DNA of 46,845 nucleotides from Methylococcaceae bacterium (GCA_013140705.1 JABFSH010000057.1:1-46845); one strand, 5' to 3'; counted from the first letter of the stretch, positions 16,861 through 26,516 are shown. Program-made: numbers and translations. The notes: generated by a model not told the origin, from the letters alone.

Positions 16861-17190
16861 ATGACGTGGTCAGTTGAAACGCTTAACGCAATCGTGGACG
16901 AGGAAATAGAGGTGCTCCCTGCCGACATGCGAGCGCGTCTCGTCCGTATATCGGAACTGATTGCAACAGCTGGCCTTGAAAACGTTCACGCCCCGCATAT
17001 TAAGCACATTGAAGCCCAATTATGGGAAATTCGGATGAAGGGCAGGGATGGTATATCAAGAGCACTTTACGTGACGGCAAAACAACAGCGGGTAGTGATT
17101 GTGCGGGTCTTCATTAAAAAGACGGAGAAAACGCCACGCCGCGAGATTGAAATAGCCCTGACACGGGCAAAGGAGGTTCAGAATGACTAA
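16861..17190 (+). CDS. HigB-like toxin (Gp49/DUF891, RelE superfamily)
   Basis: This is a 109-residue protein. The core LWEIRMKGRDGISRALYVTAKQQRVVIVRVFIKKTEKTPRREIEIA is typical of Gp49-like RelE-fold toxins, which cleave mRNA on the ribosome. It precedes its antitoxin, the reversed order usual for HigBA-type modules, and overlaps it by 8 nt. It is probably repressed through the palindrome just upstream. Confidence 0.88.
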   Translation: MTWSVETLNAIVDEEIEVLPADMRARLVRISELIATAGLENVHAPHIKHIEAQLWEIRMKGRDGISRALYVTAKQQRVVIVRVFIKKTEKTPRREIEIALTRAKEVQND

Positions 17191-17476
17191 AATTAGCGAT
17201 CTGCATAACAAGTGGGTGCAGGATAAAGCCTATCAGGAGGCTTATGATGCCTTGGAGGATGAGTTCGCACTGGCAGCTGCTCTGATCGAAGCGAGATCAC
17301 GAGCTGGATTGACGCAAGGTGAATTGGCCGAGCGGATGCACACCACGCAATCCGCAGTCGCCCGCTTTGAAGGTGGGCACATCCCCACCATCCGCACCCT
17401 TGAAAAAATCGCCAAGGCGACGGGTTCGCGTCTCAAGATCAGTTTTGAGCCAGACACTGCTCCTCATGCCCTTTAA
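17183..17476 (+). CDS. HigA-like XRE antitoxin
   Basis: This is a 97-residue protein. Residues 34-90 are an XRE helix-turn-helix (AALIEARSRAGLTQGELAERMHTTQSAVARFEGG, then TLEKIAKATGSRLKISFEP). Such antitoxins neutralise HigB-type toxins and repress the operon. An AAGGAGG ribosome site lies inside the toxin gene end. The pair lies between AIPR and the type I restriction genes and may stabilise the island. Confidence 0.9.
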   Translation: MTKISDLHNKWVQDKAYQEAYDALEDEFALAAALIEARSRAGLTQGELAERMHTTQSAVARFEGGHIPTIRTLEKIAKATGSRLKISFEPDTAPHAL

Positions 17477-17699
17477 TTTGGCTGAAGCAACGGAGGTAAA
17501 TTCGCCTAGGCTTTTTACCATTTAAGGCCGCATGGAGAGTACTGGGCGGGCGTGAATGGGCGCTAAAATGAGCCAACAATCGACATAACCGGGCAACATC
17601 AGAGAAACCGGTATTGCTAGAATAATACAGATCAAAAACGCCAGAATTCGGATATAAGGTCTGGGATTACCAATTACAGAGAAGGGCAAGGGCATAACA
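17477..17699. other. Leader region of hsdR, no gene seen
   Basis: This 223-bp gap separates the HigA-like gene from hsdR. It contains AAGGGCAAGGGC close to the hsdR start. No terminator or small gene is supported. Confidence 0.4.
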
Positions 17700-19832
17700 A
17701 TGGGCAATGAAGCCTTCGCGCGGGTCGTGATTGATACCCAACTCAAAGATCGTGGCTGGAACGTGTACGATCAGAACAGCGTCCGCTATGAATACGTCCT
17801 GACGAACAGCTTACGGGCTGATTATGTGCTGTGCGACCGCCACGGTCGGGCGTTAGCTGTCATCGAAGCAAAACGCTTTGCCACAAGTCCGGGTGATGCC
17901 GCCGAGCAAGCCAAAGGCTATGCCCAGCTATTGAATGTCCCTTATATCTTTCTCGCTAACGGCAAAGAAATCTTGTTCTGGGAATGGCAGCGCGAAGCCT
18001 TTCCGCATCCAGTCAAAACCTTCTTCAATCAAGGCGACCTCGAACGGCGGTTTGCGACCTATCAAGTCCGGCAAGACCCCAATGCGGTTGAAATTGACAA
18101 ACGCATTGCTGGCCGTGATTACCAAATGGATTGCATCAACACGCTTTGTCGTGAAATAGGCCAAGGCCGCCGCAAATTGTTGGTGGAAATGGCGACTGGA
18201 ACCGGCAAGACCCGCACGGCGGCGGCTTTTATCAAGCGGCTGTTTCAGGCGAACGCGGCAACCCGTGTGCTGTTTCTGGTGGATCGGATTCCACTCGCAA
18301 AACAAACCGAAGATGCTTTCGCCGAATTTTTATCGGATTATCCGGCCTATGTGCTGCGGGCTGGACGGCGCTTTCAGGACGAAAAACAAATCACCATCAC
18401 CACGCTGCAAAGCATGGTCAATCTGTATGGCGAATATTCGTCTGGGTATTTCGATCTGATTATTAGCGATGAATGTCATCGCAGTATTTATGGCAAATGG
18501 AGCGGTGTACTCAAACATTTCGACGGGATTCAAGTAGGTCTGACGGCAACACCTTGTTCGGTGGGTGAAGATTTTGACGACGAGGAAGATACGCTATTCG
18601 TGCGCGACACGATGCGATTTTTCGAGGTGGATAAACCCACCTTTAGCTACAAACTGAAAGATGCCATTCGCGAAGGCTATCTGGTGCCTTACCATATTTA
18701 TAAAGCAATGACGGTCAAAACGGCTGCTGAAGGCGGTTTTGAGGTCAAGCGTAGTGAATTGAACTGGTCGGCAATTGATGGCGAAACACGAACAGAGTTT
18801 GAGAAACTGTTCGATGGCAAAGACAGCATCACCATTGATCCTTCAGCTCTTGAACGGCGTTTCACCATCCCGGAACGCAATCGCGCTATCGTCAGGGAAT
18901 ACCGGCAAGTACTGGAAAACGGCTATCACGACGGCAAAGGCATACTGCGCAAACCGATGATCGGCAAAACCATCGTGTTTGCCGTCAACAAACGCCATGC
19001 TGAAACCTTGGCCAACATGTTTGATCAGACTTTTTCGGATTACAAAGAATCTCCAGAAGTGCGTTATGCCGATTATGTCGTGTCTGGCATGGGCGGAGAC
19101 GACACGCTCGATGGTATGAGCAAAATCAAACGCTTCAAAAAGGAGTTGTATCCGAAGATTTTAGTATCGGTCAATATGCTCGACACTGGCTTTGATTGCC
19201 CGTCTGTTGTTAATCTGGTGTTTACTCGCTTTACTAAATCCAGCATTCTCTATCAACAAATGCGCGGGCGTGGTACTCGAAAGATTCCCGGTAAACCCAG
19301 CTTTATGATGTTTGATTTTGTTGGCGTGTGTGATTATCACGGCGACGATGACGACATTGCCGAGGGCGGTTTGGTCGTCGAAACGCCCAAGAAAAAACGC
19401 CATGAACCACGGCGCTTATTGGCGCTCGACATTGACGACCATATTGATCCAACCACACGGGAATGGATTACGCTTGATGCTGAAGGCAATATGGTATTCC
19501 CTGAGATTTCAGAACAAAAAGCGGCTGAACTGGGTGCTCGTTTTGAAGCATGGTTATTGAGCCAAAATGATTTATCACCCAATGAAACGAGCTGGTTGCG
19601 CGTGGTCGGCAGTCAACTTCGCGCCAATGTGGAGAGCTGGCAGGAATTCACACCGCGTCATTTCGCCTTCCATCCGTTCACGCTGATGGGCGGCTATCCC
19701 GAAGCGTTGCGGGTCTTTGGTGGTGAAGAGCGGCTTTACACGATTTTTTTCAATATGAATGATGCCATTTTCCCAAAAGAGGGAACCCCAAGCCAACCAA
19801 CCAATACCGCTCACAGCTCACCTCTGCATTAA
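17700..19832 (+). CDS. hsdR: Type I restriction enzyme R subunit (HsdR)
   Basis: This is a 710-residue subunit that moves and cuts DNA. The N-terminal nuclease has Asp41 (RADYVLCD) and Glu56-Ala-Lys58 (IEAKR). The superfamily 2 motor shows Walker A MATGTGKT (164-171), DECH (257-260), GLTATP and QMRGRGTR. It is shorter than EcoKI-type subunits (about 1,100), like the shorter subunits of other type I groups. It is first in the order hsdR-hsdM-hsdS-OLD, with 16 bp to hsdM. The C terminus (TPSQPTNTAHSSPLH) looks low-complexity. Confidence 0.93.
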   Translation: MGNEAFARVVIDTQLKDRGWNVYDQNSVRYEYVLTNSLRADYVLCDRHGRALAVIEAKRFATSPGDAAEQAKGYAQLLNVPYIFLANGKEILFWEWQREAFPHPVKTFFNQGDLERRFATYQVRQDPNAVEIDKRIAGRDYQMDCINTLCREIGQGRRKLLVEMATGTGKTRTAAAFIKRLFQANAATRVLFLVDRIPLAKQTEDAFAEFLSDYPAYVLRAGRRFQDEKQITITTLQSMVNLYGEYSSGYFDLIISDECHRSIYGKWSGVLKHFDGIQVGLTATPCSVGEDFDDEEDTLFVRDTMRFFEVDKPTFSYKLKDAIREGYLVPYHIYKAMTVKTAAEGGFEVKRSELNWSAIDGETRTEFEKLFDGKDSITIDPSALERRFTIPERNRAIVREYRQVLENGYHDGKGILRKPMIGKTIVFAVNKRHAETLANMFDQTFSDYKESPEVRYADYVVSGMGGDDTLDGMSKIKRFKKELYPKILVSVNMLDTGFDCPSVVNLVFTRFTKSSILYQQMRGRGTRKIPGKPSFMMFDFVGVCDYHGDDDDIAEGGLVVETPKKKRHEPRRLLALDIDDHIDPTTREWITLDAEGNMVFPEISEQKAAELGARFEAWLLSQNDLSPNETSWLRVVGSQLRANVESWQEFTPRHFAFHPFTLMGGYPEALRVFGGEERLYTIFFNMNDAIFPKEGTPSQPTNTAHSSPLH

Positions 19833-19848
19833 CCCAATAAGGAACACG

Positions 19849-21498
19849 ATGCCTTTAACTCCCGACATGCGCCGCTCGATTGACCAGATACGCGATTATC
19901 TGTTTGGTGGCGGTTATCCTGATCCTGTTGCCAATGCCGAACAACTTTCTTTTTTGTTTTTCTTCTATCTGATAGAAGGCATTGATGCTGAAAATGTGCT
20001 GAAAGCCGAAGTACTGAAACAACCTTACCAAAGCCTGTTTATCGGAGATTGGACGCTTAAAAACCCGCTCAATGCCCCCAAACAAGGACAAATTACCATC
20101 CCGCGTGACCGCTTCCGCTGGTCGGTGTGGGCAAAAGGATTGTCTGGTGAAGCTCTGGTGCGCTTTCTGCGTGATGAAGTGTTTGCTTTCGTTGCTGAAC
20201 TGGGCGAAAAATCCGCGCATAACTTCATGAATGGCGCACGTCTCAGTATTGACGAGCCGACCGTACTAACTCAAATCATCAATCTGGTGGATGGTTTACG
20301 TCTCGATCAAGCCGATGCCGATACCAAAGGTGATTTATTCGAGCATGTGCTAAAACAGATCAAACAAGCGGGTGAACTCGGCCAGTTTCGCACACCAAGG
20401 CATATCATCCGCAGTATTGTCGAAATCATAGACCCAAAAATCGGCGAAACCATCTATGACCCGGCAGCTGGCACGGCAGGCTTTCTGGTGGCCGCTTACA
20501 ATCATATCCGTCTCGGTAATTCATCACCGAGCGCCATTCAAGAAACTGAGATTGACGGCAAAATCCAGATACGCGGTTTAGGCGACAAACTCTCAAGTGC
20601 GCAAATCTCGGCACTGCAAACAGCAACCTTCTTCGGCAACGATGTTGATCCAAAAATGATTCGCCTCGCGACTATGAACCTGACCCTGCGCGGCTTACCC
20701 AATGTTCGCATTTTGATGCGCAACGTCTTAACCACCACGCTGGATGCCGAAAAGCGGGCTGAATATTCGCTCCCGGCCGAGGGCTATCATGTCGTCCTCG
20801 CCAATCCGCCCTTTTCCGGGCGAGTGGACAAAGACCGCATCGTCGAGGATGTGAAAGTCGGCACCTCCACGGCAACCGAACTGCTGTTCCTTAAATACAT
20901 GATGGACAGCTTGCGTCCCGGCGGGCGCTGTGGTGTCATTGTGCCGGAAGGTGTTCTGTTCGGCTCCACCACGGCGCATAAGGAACTACGCCGCCAGCTT
21001 ATCGAGAACAACCGCGTCGAGGCCGTCCTGTCCCTGCCCGGTGGCGTGTTCCAGCCCTATTCTGGCGTAAAAACCTCTGTCTTGTTTTTCAAGCGGGGCG
21101 GCAACACCGAACGGGTGCTGTTTCTCCATGCCGATAACGACGGTTACAAGCTCGATGCAAACCACGACACACCCATCGAACAGGACGACTTACCTGCGTT
21201 GATTGACACCTATCGTTCCAAGGATGAACGCTGGCAGGAATGGCTGGCCTTTTCCTCCCCTCTCCCTTCGGGAGAGGGGCCGGGGGTGAGGGCGGTATGG
21301 ACACAAAAATGGTGGTTTGCCGACACCCAAACACTACGCGCGAATGACTTTAACCTCTCGGCGGGGCGCTATCGCCCAATGAACCAAACCGCCGTCGAAC
21401 ACCGCAACCCGCGCGAGCTGCTGGACGAATTGGCGGCTATTGAGGCGGAAATTGTTGAAGAGGTTACGGCACTTCGCGAAACATTGGCTGGGGGCTAG
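19849..21498 (+). CDS. hsdM: Type I modification methyltransferase (HsdM)
   Basis: This is a 549-residue N6-adenine methyltransferase subunit. It has an HsdM N-terminal helical domain (MRRSIDQIRDYLFGGGYPDP), the S-adenosylmethionine motif YDPAAGTAGFLVAAY and the catalytic NPPF in VLANPPFSG. The ATG at 19849 is chosen because AAGGAAC precedes it. Residues about 469-483 (SSPLPSGEGPGVRAV) are encoded by a palindromic repeat inserted in frame, which is unusual within this family. It works with HsdS to methylate the target site and with HsdR to restrict. Confidence 0.93.
   Translation: MPLTPDMRRSIDQIRDYLFGGGYPDPVANAEQLSFLFFFYLIEGIDAENVLKAEVLKQPYQSLFIGDWTLKNPLNAPKQGQITIPRDRFRWSVWAKGLSGEALVRFLRDEVFAFVAELGEKSAHNFMNGARLSIDEPTVLTQIINLVDGLRLDQADADTKGDLFEHVLKQIKQAGELGQFRTPRHIIRSIVEIIDPKIGETIYDPAAGTAGFLVAAYNHIRLGNSSPSAIQETEIDGKIQIRGLGDKLSSAQISALQTATFFGNDVDPKMIRLATMNLTLRGLPNVRILMRNVLTTTLDAEKRAEYSLPAEGYHVVLANPPFSGRVDKDRIVEDVKVGTSTATELLFLKYMMDSLRPGGRCGVIVPEGVLFGSTTAHKELRRQLIENNRVEAVLSLPGGVFQPYSGVKTSVLFFKRGGNTERVLFLHADNDGYKLDANHDTPIEQDDLPALIDTYRSKDERWQEWLAFSSPLPSGEGPGVRAVWTQKWWFADTQTLRANDFNLSAGRYRPMNQTAVEHRNPRELLDELAAIEAEIVEEVTALRETLAGG
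21257..21293. repeat. Palindromic repeat inserted in frame within hsdM
   Basis: CCCCTCTCCC (21257-21266) and GGGAGAGGGG (21270-21279) form a perfect 10-bp stem with loop TTC, followed by CCGGGGGTGAGGGC. Very similar C/G-rich palindromes are dispersed in many proteobacterial genomes, where in-frame copies translate as PLPxGEGxGVR. Here it adds about 15 residues without a stop or frame change. Confidence 0.75.
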
Positions 21499-21500
21499 CA

Positions 21501-22673
21501 ATGATCACTACTGCCAGCGCCTATCCATCCGTTTTGTTGGGAGATGTTTGTCGCTTCATCGGTGGCGGAACGCCATCGAGAAAGCGGGATGATTACTTCA
21601 ATGGGAATATTCCTTGGGCAACGGTAAAAGACTTTAAGACATTCAGGATATTTGACACTGAAGATCATATATCGGAGGCTGGACTTGCTGATTCCGCTTC
21701 TAACCTTGTGCCCGCTGGAACGGTATTGCTAGTTACACGTGTAGGTCTCGGAAAAGTCGCTATTGCAGAGCAGTCATTGGCTATCAATCAGGATATTAAA
21801 GCGGTCATTCCGACACCCGAAATAATCCCAGAGTTTCTATTTTGGTTTTTGCTCTCCAAAGGGTCTGAAATTGAGAGAATGGGGGCGGGTGCGACGGTAA
21901 AAGGTGTTACCCTGAATGATGTCCGCTCCATTAAAATGCCGCTTCCGCCCCTCGATGAACAACGCCGCATTGTTGATATTCTCTCACGTGCCGACGGTAT
22001 CATCCGTCTGCGACGTGAAGCGCAGAAAAAAACCGCCGAAATCATCCCCGCCCTGTTTTTCGACACGTTCGGTGATCCGGCGACGAACCCAAAAGAATGG
22101 GATGTCGTTAGTCTTTCCGAAATTTGCGGGAAGTGCTTAACACATGATCCAAGAAAACAGCCTGATGACACTTTCTTCTACATTGATATTACTGCGATTG
22201 ACAATCAACGAGGGCGTATTGCTAACACGAAGGTGCTTTTAGGTGCTGATGCACCAAGTCGTGCAAGGCAGATCGTAAGGGTAGGCGATATTCTTGTCTC
22301 GACAGTACGCCCCAATTTGCGGGGAAGTGCTTTCGTGCCAATCGAGCTAGATGGTCAGATTTGCTCTACTGGTTTTTGCGTTCTTCGCCCACTAAACAAT
22401 GCAACTTCAGCATTTATCTATGCATTAGTGCGTAGCGATTGGTTTGTTGGTGAATTGATACAGAATGTCCGGGGCGCTCAATATCCCGCCGTCTCCGACA
22501 AGGATGTATTTAGCCTTACGCTCCCCTTGCCTCCTTTAGATCTACAAAATAGCTTTGCTGAGGTTGTCGAGCAAATCCGTTCTATTCAATCGCAACAATT
22601 CGCTGCCACGGCAAAGGCCGAGGCTGCATTCGAAGCCCTGCTCGGGCATACTTTTAGGGAGGGCACATTATGA
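21501..22673 (+). CDS. hsdS: Type I specificity subunit (HsdS)
   Basis: This is a 390-residue subunit with two target recognition domains. The first spans about 8-150 and ends in the conserved MPLPPLDEQRRIVDILSRAD helix. The second spans about 195-350 and ends in LPLPPLDLQNSFAEVVEQI. Each domain reads one half of a split recognition sequence. It starts 2 bp after hsdM, and its stop overlaps the OLD-type gene start (ATGA). Such subunits change rapidly, so the site cannot be inferred. Confidence 0.93.
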   Translation: MITTASAYPSVLLGDVCRFIGGGTPSRKRDDYFNGNIPWATVKDFKTFRIFDTEDHISEAGLADSASNLVPAGTVLLVTRVGLGKVAIAEQSLAINQDIKAVIPTPEIIPEFLFWFLLSKGSEIERMGAGATVKGVTLNDVRSIKMPLPPLDEQRRIVDILSRADGIIRLRREAQKKTAEIIPALFFDTFGDPATNPKEWDVVSLSEICGKCLTHDPRKQPDDTFFYIDITAIDNQRGRIANTKVLLGADAPSRARQIVRVGDILVSTVRPNLRGSAFVPIELDGQICSTGFCVLRPLNNATSAFIYALVRSDWFVGELIQNVRGAQYPAVSDKDVFSLTLPLPPLDLQNSFAEVVEQIRSIQSQQFAATAKAEAAFEALLGHTFREGTL

Positions 22674-24793
22674 AAGCTATACAGTTCAGGGTTCAAAACT
22701 TTCGCAACATAAACGACAGCGACTGGATTCCAATCGAGCAGGTCACCGCATTCGTAGGGCGTAATGAGTCTGGCAAAACGACTCTTCTGAAGGCGCTTCA
22801 TAAATTTAATCCGGCTACGCCGGAGCCATACGACCCACAAAGAGAATTTCCCCGCGATAGATACACTCGTGACTTTGTTAGTAAAGGTTCAAAAGGTAAT
22901 GAATGGCCAGTATGCTCGGTCGTTTTTGCTATACCGGAACACATCAAGGCGCAAATAGGTGAGATTCTGGAACAAGGGCAGACTTCGCCCAATGAAGTAA
23001 TCTTGACTAGATATTATGATGGATCGCTTGCCATCGAATATGCACCTAGTATTGAGGAAAAGCCTATTTTGCCAGAAACCTTGTTGACTGGACTATCCGC
23101 TTTTGCCAGCAGTGCTCGACGTCTAGCTGCACCGGCTCCAGAGCAAGAGGAGGTAACAGCCGCACAACGCAAAAGCTTAGCCGAATGGGCAACAGGCTGG
23201 CATGATAAATTGAAGATTGAAACCAATCTAAGGAATGCGAATGGCTTTACTCTGATGACCACACTTAGGAGCGAAACCGAGAGTAAGAGCAATCCGCAAA
23301 CTGCCGATATGGTAGAGGCACTACAGGAGATAATATCGCCGGTTCTCGACGCGGCAAAAAAAGGATCAGCCATCGATCAGATTGGCAATCTGATAGAGAA
23401 TAACCTTCCAGTTCTCATTTATTTCGAGAACTACGGCATTTTAGATAGTGCGATTTGGCTCCCTCGCTTTCTGGAAGACCTAAACCGGGACAAAACTGCA
23501 CCCAACGTCCGCACTATTAGTGCTATGTTCAAGCATGTCGGTCTTGACCCAAAGGAGATTACCGAACTTGGTAGCGAGCAGGCTAAGCTCATGCAGCAGC
23601 AAGGTAACCAGCCAACACAAGAACAGATTGCCGCCGATCAACGTCGCAAGGAAGAGCGTTCAATCCGATTGAGTTCGGCATCTAACGACATTAGCGAGCG
23701 TTTTTCCGCGTGGTGGTCGCAACGTCGCCACAGAATTCGTTACCATGCTGACGGCGACTATTTCCGCATCTGGGTTGTGGATGATCGCCGTCCTGACGTG
23801 GAAATCGAGTTGGAGGCTCGCAGTAAAGGCTTCCAATGGTTTCTCTCTTTTTATCTAGTCTTTCTGGTCGAATCTGAGGAAGGCCACAAGAATGCAATTC
23901 TTCTTCTTGATGAGCCGGGAGTGCATTTACATCCAACTGCCCAGCAAGAACTAATCTCCTTTTTTGAGAAGTTATCCGAGCAGAATCAACTTATTTACAC
24001 CACACATTCACCATTTTTGATTGACGGCGAACATCTGCACCGAGTGCGACCAGTGACAGAGGATGAAAGCGGCCATTCTCGTATCAGTTGCGAAACTTGG
24101 CCTAAGGATCGGGAAACAATCTTTCCGTTACAGGCGGCTGCCGGTTATGCCATGGTTAGAGGTCTTTTTCAGCATAGGAAAAATGTGCTGGTAGAGGGCA
24201 TGAGTGATTACTACTACCTACACGCTCTTTCGCAGCAGTGTCAGGCGACAGGCCGAACAGCCCTACCATCAGAAATTTATGTTACGGCCTGTGGCGGAAC
24301 AAAACTTGTTGGAAATTTAGCCTCATTATTTCTCGGCCAAAAGGTACGTCCCCTTATTCTGCTTGATGGAGATGATGCAGGCCGTGTGCGGCACGACGCC
24401 CTTTTGAAAGAACTGTATGCCGGAAATGAGAGCGGAGTCCTCATGCTGGATGATGTGCTGGGGCGCACCGGACAGGAAGTCGAAGTTGAAGACATCCTTA
24501 ATGAAAATATCCTTCTTTCTGCCATTAGTGCTGTTCTCGGCGCGACACTGGAACTCGCTGATGATGATCGCAGGGTTGGTAGCCTACCTAGCCAAATCAA
24601 GGTCGCAGCAAAGCGGCAAGGTATAAATCTCCCGGATGGATGGAAAGCCTCTGTTTCTATCCATTTAGTATCAGAATGGGCTGAAAAAAAGAGTTTTCTG
24701 CCTGATACTGTTCTTGACGTTGCTGCGTTGCTTTTTGTCGCTATTCAAAAGCGCTTCGAGGCTGGGTTGATGACGGTTCCAGAGTCGTCTTGA
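22670..24793 (+). CDS. OLD-family ATP-dependent nuclease (AAA ATPase with TOPRIM)
   Basis: This is a 707-residue protein. The ABC/SMC-like ATPase has Walker A VGRNESGKTT (29-38) and Walker B ILLLDEPGVHLHPTAQQ, followed by YTTHSPFLID. The C-terminal TOPRIM nuclease has VLVEGMSDYYYL (Glu) and LILLDGDDAGR (Asp-x-Asp). OLD proteins are DNA nucleases linked to phage exclusion. The start overlaps hsdS by 4 nt, so it is expressed as part of the restriction operon. This points to a joint defence function rather than chance adjacency. Confidence 0.9.
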   Translation: MKAIQFRVQNFRNINDSDWIPIEQVTAFVGRNESGKTTLLKALHKFNPATPEPYDPQREFPRDRYTRDFVSKGSKGNEWPVCSVVFAIPEHIKAQIGEILEQGQTSPNEVILTRYYDGSLAIEYAPSIEEKPILPETLLTGLSAFASSARRLAAPAPEQEEVTAAQRKSLAEWATGWHDKLKIETNLRNANGFTLMTTLRSETESKSNPQTADMVEALQEIISPVLDAAKKGSAIDQIGNLIENNLPVLIYFENYGILDSAIWLPRFLEDLNRDKTAPNVRTISAMFKHVGLDPKEITELGSEQAKLMQQQGNQPTQEQIAADQRRKEERSIRLSSASNDISERFSAWWSQRRHRIRYHADGDYFRIWVVDDRRPDVEIELEARSKGFQWFLSFYLVFLVESEEGHKNAILLLDEPGVHLHPTAQQELISFFEKLSEQNQLIYTTHSPFLIDGEHLHRVRPVTEDESGHSRISCETWPKDRETIFPLQAAAGYAMVRGLFQHRKNVLVEGMSDYYYLHALSQQCQATGRTALPSEIYVTACGGTKLVGNLASLFLGQKVRPLILLDGDDAGRVRHDALLKELYAGNESGVLMLDDVLGRTGQEVEVEDILNENILLSAISAVLGATLELADDDRRVGSLPSQIKVAAKRQGINLPDGWKASVSIHLVSEWAEKKSFLPDTVLDVAALLFVAIQKRFEAGLMTVPESS

Positions 24794-24814
24794 ATGAGAC
24801 GCTTCAAGAAACCG

Positions 24815-25423
24815 TCAGGTTCGATTAACACCTTCGTGAAGGCGACAAAAGTGGACTGATAGCTTGAATACAAAAAGATAGAATCCGACTAAGCTAAGCG
24901 TGAACTGCTTGCTTTTCTCAGCCTCTTGCTCAAATGCTTTTGCAGGTATTGTGTGAATGTCATCTAAAAGAACAATGTGGTCTTTATCAAGACAATCCCC
25001 AGCAGGCAGATAAAAAATAGTAGTGATCTGTTGCGCTTTAATGGCCAGTATCTTTTGCTGAATTTTTTCAGAGCTGATTCCACCTTTTTCTAGGGCGGCG
25101 CTATATGCTGAGAGAGGGACAATCGGAGCAAACACTATATTAACGGGAATATCTCGCGCATTCTCCGGCGTCACATCGCAAGTGTTTGATAAAACAATCC
25201 CATTTATTGAGGCTTTCTCCCCAGTGTAAAAATTGAATATTTTCAGCTTAGTCCAACTATCTCCCTGCATCAACTTTTCTTGATATTCTTCTTTATATTG
25301 CCCAGTTAGATAATAAGGAGTATTGCGCGGAAAATCTTTTAAGGCCTTAAGGAGGCCTTCTTTTTGTTCTCTTGTCAGATAGTATGGAATCTGATCATGA
25401 AGGGAATCAACACTAATTGCCAT
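24815..25423 (-). CDS. Hypothetical protein of a three-gene set with TIGR04255-type gene
   Basis: This is a 202-residue protein. The centre contains INGIVLSNTCDVTPENAR, similar to the S-x-T-C-D motif of phage- and island-borne proteins of unknown function. The C-terminal end is hydrophobic (LSLVGFYLFVFKLSVHF), perhaps a membrane-contacting helix. It is the last gene of a minus-strand set, 9 bp after the 111-residue gene. It converges with the OLD-type gene, leaving 21 bp between stops. Confidence 0.6.
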   Translation of the reverse strand: MAISVDSLHDQIPYYLTREQKEGLLKALKDFPRNTPYYLTGQYKEEYQEKLMQGDSWTKLKIFNFYTGEKASINGIVLSNTCDVTPENARDIPVNIVFAPIVPLSAYSAALEKGGISSEKIQQKILAIKAQQITTIFYLPAGDCLDKDHIVLLDDIHTIPAKAFEQEAEKSKQFTLSLVGFYLFVFKLSVHFCRLHEGVNRT

Positions 25424-25432
25424 AACATTCCT

Positions 25433-25768
25433 TTAAGAGCGCACATAGAGATTCCAACGGTTCTCATCTAGCACATCCTCAAACTCTTTTCCAAGTGGTT
25501 CCTGATTTTCCAAAAGCGATGCATAAAATGCTGTCATAGATCGATCAAAATCACTGGTAGAATCTTCATAATCTCCAGTGAATGTATTTTCTAATTGTCC
25601 GAATGTTTTTGAGCTTTCGGTAATCGTGTATGAAGGGAGATAACTAGGTATAGGTTGTAGGCTCTGTGCTGCAATCCCAGCCAACAGCAAAGGTTTTACT
25701 ATAAATAGATTCAGTCGGTAAGTCCCGGCGGATGTTTCAGATTCTTGCTTGATACGATAGTTATTCAT
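25433..25768 (-). CDS. Hypothetical small protein, middle gene of the three-gene set
   Basis: This is a 111-residue acidic protein (MNNYRIKQESETSAG...). It begins inside the end of the TIGR04255-type gene (8-bp overlap) and lies 9 bp before the 202-residue gene, so the three are translated together. A short hydrophobic stretch (LFIVKPLLLAGIAA) is near the N terminus but is not a clear signal peptide. The family is not recognised. Confidence 0.6.
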   Translation of the reverse strand: MNNYRIKQESETSAGTYRLNLFIVKPLLLAGIAAQSLQPIPSYLPSYTITESSKTFGQLENTFTGDYEDSTSDFDRSMTAFYASLLENQEPLGKEFEDVLDENRWNLYVRS

Positions 25769-26516
25769 AGATTGGCTCCAAATAAGTTATGGTCTCTGGC
25801 CGCAAACATTCAAAGAACATTGTTTTGTTGCTTGTATGAATAGCCTCAAGGTTATCGGCAAGTGTATCGGCAAATCTGGTCAAATCAATTGTTAACTGTT
25901 CACTGATGCTATCTACCGCTACTAGAACACCGTCTCGTGTTTGCCCGTCAAAATTAGTAGCGCTAGATGGCGTTGCAATCTGCACAATATGAAGATAATT
26001 ATCATATGGAATTTCAACACGGATATTAAACGGTTCAGAAGACAGTATGTGATTTCCAATATTAAGGCTTAGATTTACCCTCTTAATCTGCTCAGATAGA
26101 GTTTCGCCATCTATAATATCAACATATTTAAGACTATACCGATTAACATTATCAATGATCTGTGAACCTTTGAGGATGTTGATAACTTCAACAATTTTGG
26201 CTTTGAAATTCAGCCAACCCGGATACGGCATCGCACAAGCAATTGCGAGGCTTTCATCGCCTATAAGAATGAGAAATTTGTCCCACTTTATCCTCAAGAG
26301 AGGCTGGAAGCGCAGATTCGGATCAAACTCTCGCATTTGGATAGGAATATCGGCAACAGGAAGACGTTCTATTTTTTTATCACCATCGTTGATGTGTGCA
26401 AACAAAAATCCCGGCAATACGCTTGATATTGGGATAGATGAGGAAAAACGAATCTCAAAAACCGCATCAACTAGCGGCTCCTTGTTCAATTTCTTAGGAA
26501 GAGGTTTAGCGGTCAT
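25761..26516 (-). CDS. TIGR04255-type protein
   Basis: This is a 251-residue protein. The N terminus PLPKKLNKEPLVDAVFEIRFSS is the hallmark of the sporadically distributed TIGR04255 family, whose members sit in variable islands and have no established activity. The ATG at 26516 is preferred to 26549 because it matches the family N terminus and has an AGG upstream. It leads an overlapping three-gene set next to a restriction operon, which suggests a defence role by association only. Confidence 0.75.
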   Translation of the reverse strand: MTAKPLPKKLNKEPLVDAVFEIRFSSSIPISSVLPGFLFAHINDGDKKIERLPVADIPIQMREFDPNLRFQPLLRIKWDKFLILIGDESLAIACAMPYPGWLNFKAKIVEVINILKGSQIIDNVNRYSLKYVDIIDGETLSEQIKRVNLSLNIGNHILSSEPFNIRVEIPYDNYLHIVQIATPSSATNFDGQTRDGVLVAVDSISEQLTIDLTRFADTLADNLEAIHTSNKTMFFECLRPETITYLEPIYE

